Assembly (NCBI GenBank): GCA_040752025.1
Contig: JBFMFR010000019.1
Coordinates: 37,982-101,981, forward strand
Length of the DNA stretch: 64,000 nt
From: JBFMFR01 sp040752025
GTDB taxonomy: Bacteria; Chloroflexota; Anaerolineae; Anaerolineales; UBA4823
Direction: 5' to 3'
The notes under the pieces are model-generated. The model did not search any database and was not told the origin of the DNA. It was given only the letters and a program-made list of their open reading frames with translations. Every line of letters begins with the position of its first letter. The stretch's first letter is position 1. The translations under genes and the position numbers were made by a program. Shown piece by piece: positions 51,401 through 57,616 of the stretch.

Positions 51401-52589
51401 GGCGGTAGAAGATGCTGACGTTGCCCGCGCATATATCGGCATGGGCCATGTGCTGAAACTGATGGGCAATAGTGACGAAGCCCGGGTACAGCTCGAAAAG
51501 GCCTTATCCCTGGCTCATCAGGCTGGCGATCCAATCCTGCAAGCGAACTGCTTGCTGGATATGGCTGAGTCACTACGCCTCCAGGATAGATATACCGAGG
51601 CGCTCGCGTATTACAAACAAGCCCTGGAGTTATACCAGCAAACCGGCGACCGGCACAGCGAGGGCATCTGCCGCATGGATATCGGGCTGGTTGAAAACTG
51701 CTTAGGCCTCTCAAGCGAAGCCCGCGCCTATTTGGAGCAGGCCCAGGCGATCGCCGCCCAGGTGGGCGACCGGCTGATCGAGAGTATGATCCTCAATAAC
51801 CTGGGCCTGTGGACCTATTACCAGGGCGACCTGGCTGGAGCCGACGCTCTGTATGGGCAGGCGCTGCGCCTATGCCGCGCCATCAACAACCGGGCAGATG
51901 AGGCCATGCTGCTCAACAACCTGGGCTGGAATGCCATGATCCTGGGCAATTACCCGGCCAGCCAGCAATACTACCAGCAATCCCTGCATCTGGCCCGTCG
52001 CCTGGGCGACCGCTTCACAGAGGCAGCGGTTTTGTCCAGCCAGGGGCTGCTTTTATACCAGATAGGCGACCAGCCAGCCGCACTCGACGCCAGCCAGCAG
52101 GCACTGGAGATCGCCAGGCCAGCCGGCTTTACCTCTTTGTGCGCCGAAGCCCTGACTCACCAGGGTCATGCTCTGGCAGAGTCTGGCCAGCTTAATCAAG
52201 CCGCGGCGGCCTACCAACAGGCCTATGCGCTTTACCAGCAAATTGAGCGCAGTGACAATGCGCTGGAAGCCCTCTCTGGCCTAGCGCGCCTGCACCTGGC
52301 TCAAGGACATATGGCGCAGGCCATCAACCTCGTGGAGCAAATCCTACCCGGCCTGTATCCCGGCCTGGTAGATAACGTAGAAGAAGGCTTTCGTGTCTAC
52401 CTGACCTGTTGCCAGGTATTGCAGACTGCCGCTGACTCACGCGCGGCGGAATTGTTCGCCACCGCTAAACGTGACCTGCACGAGCGCGCCGCTCGCATCA
52501 ATGATCTGGCCTTACGCGAGTCGTACCTGAACAACGTACCTGCCCATAAAGCATTGCAGAAAGGCCTTCGCGACCTACCGGTTGTGTAG
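48438..52589 (+). CDS. Soluble-adenylyl-cyclase-like protein: two cyclase domains, AAA/STAND ATPase and TPR repeats
   Basis: 1383 residues. Cyclase domain 1 (about 33-225) has Asp40 in FADISGFTPLTEALG and the second metal Asp in GGDVLGFAGDAITCFF. Domain 2 (about 268-430) keeps LDYGDKGSVMHVLFG and TLMGDEVNASARLM, but its first metal site reads SVFLRFEGLD, lacking the Asp; it probably only completes the active site. An ATPase follows (GREVELEQLE, P-loop ATGMGKS near 479, Walker B LLILIEDCHWID), then about ten TPR units to the end (MILNNLGLWTYYQGDLAGA, MLLNNLGWNAMILGNYPA). The C1-C2-ATPase-TPR order is that of mammalian sAC (ADCY10). It would make cAMP in the cytosol; bicarbonate control is only by analogy. 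It starts 11 bases after the FG-GAP gene. Confidence 0.92.
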   Translation: MTDSVHARYIATFLPITRRRSIAAGIPLPEEASGVCLFADISGFTPLTEALGKSLGPTQGAEVLTDIINQVFKAIIPQVYAWGGDVLGFAGDAITCFFTDPPGEPGGAILPAVCCAYEMQAEMAGCSSASTPDGSVHTLSMKVGLAHGPVRRWLVGAPDLGRFDLLAGTAVQRMAEAEHYARQGEIIVSPEIYAWAAARAADRVTWGEDRQGFHVLLSLVGPFAGQRSPIEAPELAIDALQPYFPPALFEWLSSTGENFQAELRPVVSVFLRFEGLDFENDSQVHQKLNRYVSTIQAVAASYGGMLARLDYGDKGSVMHVLFGSPHAHEDDELRAVGWALDVQSAVHELPFATTLQIGMTRGQVYAGALGVSLRRSYTLMGDEVNASARLMIACQPGQILTSQKIMQAAQKRFIFHQFPGFMVKGKYEPIPVGMPVAALPQMPQMTAAGPLVGREVELEQLEKLLDNLVVTGAGRVLRIHAATGMGKSRLCAEMAQRAILRGVRTLVSTAPSTGQVTPYVAWREVLHTLFGLQAAWPAMQQSMQIQTMLQWINPEWLPRLPLLGDLLGLQIPETPLTASLDAQVRQQSLFALFGDLLTCMAAQQPLLILIEDCHWIDGASAALFESLAQSLFQAPVRIILIATHRPPDDPSQPILPTLDSLPVYTGIELGELPEPAMRSLVTAHLGGELAPALMDAILRRASGNPFFIEELAESLRESSHLQMVEGRWRLVTQVNEDSLSVPESIQGIVLARLDLLDEHSKQTLKVSSVAGSSFQVEIVANIHPDQPGPETLQSQLTTLEKRDFLQQEPSETEPTCRFKHTLLQEVAYSTLLYTQRRALHRAAARWYENTRRQVLSSCYQLLVHHYHVSGDAGQELHYLRLAAQQAYKCYANHEAVQLTRRILELTPAADISERFEALALREEVCARLADRSQQQADLAEMSTLAEALDARQQNNACRYQVTRRQAYYLLGTGEYAAALASTQTSLSLAVEDADVARAYIGMGHVLKLMGNSDEARVQLEKALSLAHQAGDPILQANCLLDMAESLRLQDRYTEALAYYKQALELYQQTGDRHSEGICRMDIGLVENCLGLSSEARAYLEQAQAIAAQVGDRLIESMILNNLGLWTYYQGDLAGADALYGQALRLCRAINNRADEAMLLNNLGWNAMILGNYPASQQYYQQSLHLARRLGDRFTEAAVLSSQGLLLYQIGDQPAALDASQQALEIARPAGFTSLCAEALTHQGHALAESGQLNQAAAAYQQAYALYQQIERSDNALEALSGLARLHLAQGHMAQAINLVEQILPGLYPGLVDNVEEGFRVYLTCCQVLQTAADSRAAELFATAKRDLHERAARINDLALRESYLNNVPAHKALQKGLRDLPVV

Positions 52590-52633
52590 CTTTTCAAAGC
52601 CGGCCTGCGCAGCAGTGAATTTCTCTGGATCCC

Positions 52634-52864
52634 TTATTTACGCTGTCGATATCGTTGCACTGGTTGCGCCAGCCTGGCATAGGCTTCCGGCGTAGAGGGC
52701 CGCAGATGGAACATCAGGTGCGCCGCGCCCAGCGCGAGAGACAGGTGCAACACACGGGGAATGTAGAGTCCGGTGAAATCGTACCAGAACAATCCGAGAA
52801 TAATCGTACCCCTGAAATCAGGCAACCAAGCAAGGCAAAGTAAGCTGAATGGGATGGCTGACAT
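52634..52864 (-). other. Doubtful short frame downstream of the dead transposase
   Basis: 76 codons (LLCLAWLPDFRGTIILG, LYIPRVLHLSLALGAAHLMF) in a frame shifted by one from the transposase remnant, which it overlaps. It could be the frameshifted original C-terminus or an independent small hydrophobic protein. I do not recognise it, and no ribosome site is evident. The remaining bases 52590-52633 show nothing. Confidence 0.25.
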
Positions 52865-53459
52865 GGGGCAGATTAGGAGGTGGGCCGGTCAGAGTAGCGA
52901 CATCCAGGTTTTTCGCAGGGAAACGTGCAAGAAGCTTGTTTGGAGGAGTTTGCTCAAAAGGTTTGACATAGATAGTCCATTCTCTTTGCTGTGGTTCCAT
53001 CTGAACCCATACCAGTGGTTCGCCGAAGCGCTTGAGGAGCATATGGTAGACAGGTTTGCCCAGGTTATAGGTAGTGCGACCTAAACTAATGCGGCCAGAA
53101 GAACCAACCCGGCGCTCGAAGGTGAAATGAGCCAGGAAGTCGAGCACTCTTTGTAAATCGAATAGGATGGTTTCGTACTGTGGTTCGTAATAGCGGCGAG
53201 GATGAAGGAGTTCAGGATGAGCTACAAGTGGAGGGCGTTCGTTACAATCGCTGGCCAGGGAAGGGAAAAGGGTATTTTAGACGAGCCGTTCATGATCCAA
53301 AGCGAGCTGCAAGTTCTGCAAGTTGCGTAACCCTTCTTCATTGAGAGCCAGATTATCCAATGTACGATGATTGCGTTCAATTTGAGGCTGGTCGGTCGGG
53401 TGAGCTGGACGGATGAAGCGATGGGCAATCCCCAAGCCAACCAACCACAATGTGAGCAA
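52818..53459 (-). pseudogene. IS481-like integrase/transposase remnant, 5'-truncated and with an internal stop
   Basis: Read on the minus strand from 53459, the frame gives GIAHRFIRPAHPTDQPQIER and NHRTLDNLALNEEGLRNLQ, the C-terminal part of an rve/DDE catalytic domain with its Glu in QIERNHRTL. It then meets TAA at 53279-53277, where Tyr would be expected (HERLV-stop-NTLFPSLASDCNERPPLV). It continues in the same frame through ELLHPRRYYEPQYETILFDL and LGRTTYNLGKPVYHMLL to a stop at 52818. The N-terminal half is absent: the frame is cut at 53460 by the IS1182-family element, and the matching part is not found on its other side. Non-functional. Confidence 0.82.
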
Positions 53460-53479
53460 GCTAGCAGCCTGTCGGAGAG
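53460..53479 (+). repeat. Left terminal inverted repeat of the IS1182-family element
   Basis: GCTAGCAGCCTGTCGGAGAG, perfect complement of 55140-55159. Confidence 0.88.
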
Positions 53480-53636
53480 GAAGGACGTAACTGTTCCAAA
53501 ATTGGTAAAGTTTTCCCGAAACCGCCAGGGGTGGCGGCGTGGTCGAGGCAATTACCGCCATATGTGCCGGTTTGAGCTATAAGTTACCAACTTTGGAACG
53601 ATCACGAAGGACAGGGAATTGTAGTACACTTGAGGC

Positions 53637-55001
53637 ATGAGCAGATATTTCAAAACACCTGATTATGATGCAACCCTACAGCAAACGATCCGCTTGGAAG
53701 ACGCACTTCCGGCGAGTCACCTGGCACGGTTTGTGGTGGATATTATTCGCCAATTGGACTTGAGAGCGGTGTACGCAAAATATGCAGCAGAAGGTGGAGC
53801 GGCGATAGCGCCGGAAGTATTGTTGGGGTTGCTGTTTTATGCATATGCGACGGGAGTATTCAGTTCTCGCAAGATAGAGCGAGCCACGCACGAGAGCATC
53901 CCATTTCGCTACATAGCAGGAGGATTGCATCCGGATCACGACACGATCGCCAACTTTCGCAAGGTATTTCTACCCGAGATACAGGAGTTGTTTGTGCAGA
54001 TATTGCTGTTGGCACAAGCAGTTGGCGTATTGAAAATGGGCAACATCAGCCTGGACGGGAGCAAAATCCATGCAGATGCCTCCAAGAGCCATGCCGTGAG
54101 CTATAAGCGGTTAGTTGAAATCGAAAGCCAACTGCGCACAGAGGTTCAAGAATTGTTTACCCTGGGCGAACGAGCCGATCAAGGCGAAGTGCAATTACCG
54201 GAAGGGATGAAGGTTGAGGATGAGATCGCCATTCGGCAACAGCGGCTGGAGGATCTCGCCAAAGCGAAAGTGGTCTTGGAAGAACGGGCCAAAGAACGCT
54301 ATGCCGTAGAACAAGCAGAGTATGAAGCCAAACTGCGCAAGCGAGAAGAGAAGGCTCGTAAACATCATCGCAAGCCGCGTGGACGCACTCCAAAACCGCC
54401 TGAACCCGGGCCACGCCATAACGATCAATATAACTTCACCGATCCGGACTCTCGGATCATGAAAAACAGCACCAATGACGGTTTTGACCAACACTACAAC
54501 GTTCAGGCAGCAGTTGACCAGGCAAGTATGTTGATCGTGGCAGGATCACTCTCGAACCATGCCAACGACAAACGCGAAGCAGAACCCACGCTGGAAGCGC
54601 TCGATCCTGCATTGGGAAAACCGAAAGCCGGAGCATTGGACAATGGCTATTGGAGTGACGCCAACCGTCAGGCTTTCGAAAAACGTGGGATTGAAGCCTA
54701 CATTGCCACGGGGCGTGAAGCACATCATCAAAGCTGGCAATCCTTTTTCGCCGAAGCGCCCACACCGCCTGCTGAAGATGCCAGCCCAATCGTCAAAATG
54801 GCCTACAAACTCCAAACCGAAATCGGCAAGGCCATCTACCGCTTGCGCAAATCCACCGTAGAACCCGTCATCGGCATCATCAAAGAAATCCTGGGCTTCC
54901 GCCAGTTCTCTTTGCGTGGCCTCACGGCTGCTGCAGGCGAATGGTGTTTGGTCTGTCTGGCATTCAACCTCAAACGCCTCCACGTGTTGATGGCAGGATA
55001 G
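53637..55001 (+). CDS. IS1182-family transposase (DDE)
   Basis: 454 residues. N-terminal DUF772-type domain (ALPASHLARFVVDIIRQLDL, LLGLLFYAYATGVFSSRKIE, HPDHDTIANFRK), then first catalytic Asp in ISLDGSKIHADASK. A charged coiled region of about 100 residues comes next (about 160-260, EERAKERYAVEQAEYEAKLR). Second Asp in GALDNGYWSDANR and the Glu in STVEPVIGIIKEILGFRQF complete the DDE triad. It is intact and probably active. The 178 bases between the left repeat and ATG hold no gene. Confidence 0.93.
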   Translation: MSRYFKTPDYDATLQQTIRLEDALPASHLARFVVDIIRQLDLRAVYAKYAAEGGAAIAPEVLLGLLFYAYATGVFSSRKIERATHESIPFRYIAGGLHPDHDTIANFRKVFLPEIQELFVQILLLAQAVGVLKMGNISLDGSKIHADASKSHAVSYKRLVEIESQLRTEVQELFTLGERADQGEVQLPEGMKVEDEIAIRQQRLEDLAKAKVVLEERAKERYAVEQAEYEAKLRKREEKARKHHRKPRGRTPKPPEPGPRHNDQYNFTDPDSRIMKNSTNDGFDQHYNVQAAVDQASMLIVAGSLSNHANDKREAEPTLEALDPALGKPKAGALDNGYWSDANRQAFEKRGIEAYIATGREAHHQSWQSFFAEAPTPPAEDASPIVKMAYKLQTEIGKAIYRLRKSTVEPVIGIIKEILGFRQFSLRGLTAAAGEWCLVCLAFNLKRLHVLMAG

Positions 55002-55139
55002 TCAGGGTATGTTTCAACGCGGCTGCTATCTGCCACAGAAGAGGAGATCTGGTATCAATCGTACTCGTTTAGGCTTTATCTGCGTGAATAGGCGGCTAAT
55101 TTGGCCCTGTACCTTTATTCATCTTGTAAAAGTGCTTGT

Positions 55140-55159
55140 CTCTCCGACAGGCTGCTAGC
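55140..55159 (-). repeat. Right terminal inverted repeat of the IS1182-family element
   Basis: CTCTCCGACAGGCTGCTAGC, perfect complement of 53460-53479. The present reading frame of the truncated downstream gene starts inside it. Confidence 0.88.
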
Positions 55160-55630
55160 GGATATAAAGAAAGGATAGAAAATGCTCTTGGGGCGTCTTT
55201 TTTAGGTAAGGCTTTGAAACTTAGTTTTGATTTCAATAGTCTAGATGAAGCAAAGTTACTCCAAAAAAGACTCATCCTCATGCAAAAGCAACTCAGGGCG
55301 ATAAAGAAAGATGCGCAAGAGGTCATAACATCCATTAGAGCAGATTATAGGAACAAGAAAGAAAGTGTAGCAAATGGGGGGCAGCTTACGAGTTTGCTTT
55401 TTGGTAAAAAAGCTGCAGGCAGAGACAGACAAAAGCAACGTCACGCATTGGATCAAAAACAAAAATCGGACATTTTGCCCTATGAAAACGTTGTAGGAAC
55501 GATTGATGGTATTTTACTTGAAATAGACAAAGCAAAGCTTCGAGTGGAAACATATTCCAAGAGAATAAATGACTCAAATTCCTATAGTTATCAAGAAAAG
55601 ACACTCGTCGCTTGGCCGGTCATCACCTAG
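55160..55630 (+). pseudogene. 5'-truncated coiled-coil protein gene cut by the IS1182-family element
   Basis: The frame is open from a TTG at 55136, but its first seven codons (SLRQAAS) lie in the insertion's inverted repeat, so the native start is lost. What remains (about 157 codons) is Lys/Gln-rich and helical: ALKLSFDFNSLDEAKLLQKR, MQKQLRAIKKDAQEVITSI, a glycine-rich turn with LTSLLFGKKAAGRDRQKQ, and GTIDGILLEIDKAKLRVETY. It is AT-richer than its neighbours. I do not recognise the family. The missing 5' part is not on the other side of the element, so the insertion came with, or after, a rearrangement. Confidence 0.65.
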
Positions 55631-55660
55631 AAAGCAAATGCTCAAGAAAAGGTGATAACC

Positions 55661-56179
55661 ATGGATGAAAACCTCCTCTACTCCGAGACCCTGACCTCCA
55701 ACCGCACCGAGGCGCTCTTCCTGGCGCTCATGCTCTTCTTCCTGCTGCTGTCTATCGGACAGGCGGCTGCCGGCAGCCTGGGCGTCCTGGCAATCTTCTT
55801 CTGCCTTTTCATCGTTTTCCTGTTCTACGTGGTGAACTATCGCACCCTGGCGATCCGACTCACCGCCGAGGCGCTCAAGCTCAAGTTTGGCGTCTTCACC
55901 TGGACAGTGCCCCTCGACAACGTCCAGGATTGCCAGCCCGACGAGGACCTGCCCGCGCTGGTGAAGTACGGCGGGGCAGGCATCCATTTCATGCTCTTCC
56001 GCCAGCGCTACCGCGCCTCGGTCAACTTCCTGGAATACCCGCGGGTCGTGATCGCCTTCAAGCGTAAAGCCGGCCCGGTGCAGGACATCTCCTTTTCCAC
56101 GCGCCAGCCGGACGATCTCCTGCGCCTCATTCGAGAAGCGGTAAGCCAACGACACAGCCGCCAGCCGCAGACGCCCTGA
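55661..56179 (+). CDS. Small membrane protein with a bacterial PH-like domain
   Basis: 172 residues from ATG 55661; an in-frame GTG at 55652 is possible, with AAGAAAAGGTG nearby. After a short polar N-terminus two helices (about 17-57: ALFLALMLFFLLLSIGQ, LAIFFCLFIVFLFYVV) form a membrane hairpin. The remainder is a beta-rich domain (LAIRLTAEALKLKFGVFTWTV, HFMLFRQRYRASVNFLEYPR, VVIAFKR) like bacterial PH (DUF304-type) domains, facing the cytosol. Function unknown. Confidence 0.75.
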   Translation: MDENLLYSETLTSNRTEALFLALMLFFLLLSIGQAAAGSLGVLAIFFCLFIVFLFYVVNYRTLAIRLTAEALKLKFGVFTWTVPLDNVQDCQPDEDLPALVKYGGAGIHFMLFRQRYRASVNFLEYPRVVIAFKRKAGPVQDISFSTRQPDDLLRLIREAVSQRHSRQPQTP

Positions 56180-56263
56180 CCTGACGCCCTGGAGGATAAA
56201 AACCGGCACCGTCTGCACCCAAAGAAACCGGTTTCTCTCTCGCGAGATAAGGAGTATTATTTG

Positions 56264-56668
56264 ATGGAGCTGAACACCGTCGGCCCGGCAGCTGCCATCG
56301 CCACCTTCCTGGGGGTGTGGCTCGGGCATGTGCTGGTGCGGGAGCTGGAATACCGCGCCGCCAGGCTGGCCCTGCCGGCCCTGGGCTTTGCCCTGGCCGG
56401 GATCCTGCTGGAAAGCGGCGCGCTGCTGACCGCTTCCGCGCCGCTTTCGGCCGGCCTGGGCATCCTGGGGATCACCGCCCTGTGGGGCTGCGCCGAGCTG
56501 TTCCGCCAGCAGCGGCGCGTGGTGCGCGGGCACGCCCCCGCCAACCCCTCCAACCCGCGCCACGCCCGCATCCTGGAGCGCTATCCCACAGCCACTACCC
56601 TGAACCTGCTCGAGCGCCAGCCGCTTGGCCGCCCGGTCGAGGCCACCGGAAAAGGAGAAGCGCCATGA
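56264..56668 (+). CDS. DUF4491-like small membrane protein (first of two)
   Basis: 134 residues from ATG 56264, with ATAAGGAG upstream. Three helices (FLGVWLGHVLVREL, LALPALGFALAGILLES, SAGLGILGITALWGCAELFRQ) match the DUF4491 pattern, and a polar tail follows (RHARILERYPTATTLNL). Its stop overlaps the next start (ATGA). Function unknown. Confidence 0.75.
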   Translation: MELNTVGPAAAIATFLGVWLGHVLVRELEYRAARLALPALGFALAGILLESGALLTASAPLSAGLGILGITALWGCAELFRQQRRVVRGHAPANPSNPRHARILERYPTATTLNLLERQPLGRPVEATGKGEAP

Positions 56669-56997
56669 ACCCCTTCGGTCTTGCCGTTGGGCTGGCGACC
56701 CTGGTCGTGCTGGGGCTCGGTTTTGTGTGGGTTATCCGCGCCGAGCGCTACCTGGGCTACCTGTGGTGGCCGTATTTCCTGGGGGCCGGCCTGCTGCTGG
56801 TGATCGCTTCGATGCTCATCCCCAACGATTGGGGCGCGGCGCTGGTGGGTGTGCTGGGCGCATCATTGGTGTGGGGCTCGACCGAACTCAAGGACCAGGC
56901 CGTGCGCGCCGAATTGGGCTGGTTTCCCTTCCGCAAAGAGAAGCGCCGCCCGCCGTTCGCACAGGTTATCGAGAAATGGAAACCACCGCATCTGTAA
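56665..56997 (+). CDS. DUF4491 small membrane protein (second of two)
   Basis: 110 residues from ATG 56665 with AAAGGAGAAG upstream. Three helices with the family features FVWVIRAERYLGYLWWPYFL, LVIASMLIPNDWGAALVGVLG and VWGSTELKDQ, then a basic tail with GWFPFRKEKRRP. It is a paralogue of the gene it overlaps. The two probably form a membrane complex; function unknown. Confidence 0.8.
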   Translation: MNPFGLAVGLATLVVLGLGFVWVIRAERYLGYLWWPYFLGAGLLLVIASMLIPNDWGAALVGVLGASLVWGSTELKDQAVRAELGWFPFRKEKRRPPFAQVIEKWKPPHL

Positions 56998-57020
56998 ACA
57001 GGATAAAGGAAAAAAAACAA

Positions 57021-57461
57021 ATGAATGACCTAAAAATCATCGGCCTGTACCGCATCGTTCCCACGATGGAGTCGATCCTGCGAGCAGTTCAATACTACGA
57101 TTACGATTGGCTGCTCGACGAAGATGGGGAGTACGAAGACGAAATCTACTGGGAGAACCACGAGAACCTGGGGTTGCTGGAGGTCCAGGTGCGCGGGGCT
57201 TTTTCGCCAGATGAGCTGATGGCCTCGATATCCCTGGGCGACCAGGCACCTTACATGGAGTTTTACCTGAACGCAAGCGGCAGCAGCCTCTTATCTGATG
57301 AAGCCATCAACGAGAGCCAAGACTGCCGGGCGTGTTTCTTCCTGCACTTCGTTGACCCGGCGAAACCGCTCGAAGTAGCCCGGGAACGCATCGCGCTGCC
57401 AGCCTGGTCAGAACTGCCAGCCCGGTTGGAACCCTTTGCACATTACCTGCCCCTGGACTGA
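57021..57461 (+). CDS. Hypothetical acidic cytosolic protein
   Basis: 146 residues, no signal or helices long enough for a membrane span. The protein is acidic (DYDWLLDEDGEYEDEIYW) with a beta/alpha pattern and a Cys pair in QDCRACFFLHFVDP. I do not recognise a family. AAAGGAAAAAAAACAA precedes the ATG, a usable ribosome site. It sits 23 bases after the DUF4491 pair and may share its transcript. Confidence 0.6.
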   Translation: MNDLKIIGLYRIVPTMESILRAVQYYDYDWLLDEDGEYEDEIYWENHENLGLLEVQVRGAFSPDELMASISLGDQAPYMEFYLNASGSSLLSDEAINESQDCRACFFLHFVDPAKPLEVARERIALPAWSELPARLEPFAHYLPLD

Positions 57462-57616
57462 ATACCAGGTACTATGCATGCACTCCATCTGGGTCGCCCT
57501 GCATCACATTCTCTCCCTGCCTGCGCCGCTAACCTGAGCGCAGACACCGGTAAGGTGCTTGGCGTTAGCATGTGCAATGTGTAAAATCTGAAACCATCCC
57601 CTCCAGGAGCAAAGCG

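Larger units (their letters stand above)
53460..55159 (+). mobile_element. IS1182-family insertion sequence
   Basis: A 1.7-kb element bounded by 20-bp perfect inverted repeats: 53460-53479 (GCTAGCAGCCTGTCGGAGAG) and its complement at 55140-55159. CTAG occurs just inside both outer ends and could be a 4-bp target duplication, in which case the repeats proper start at CAGCCTG. One intact transposase gene fills the element. It has disrupted a transposase remnant on its left and a small gene on its right. Confidence 0.88.

Noticed and set aside
53480..53561. Upstream part of the minus-strand frame (53480-53561) as the N-terminus of the IS481-like remnant
   Set aside because: It lies inside the IS1182-family element and has no transposase-like sequence.
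55136..55159. TTG at 55136 as the native start of the small coiled-coil gene
   Set aside because: These codons lie in the inverted repeat of the insertion sequence, so the start is acquired.
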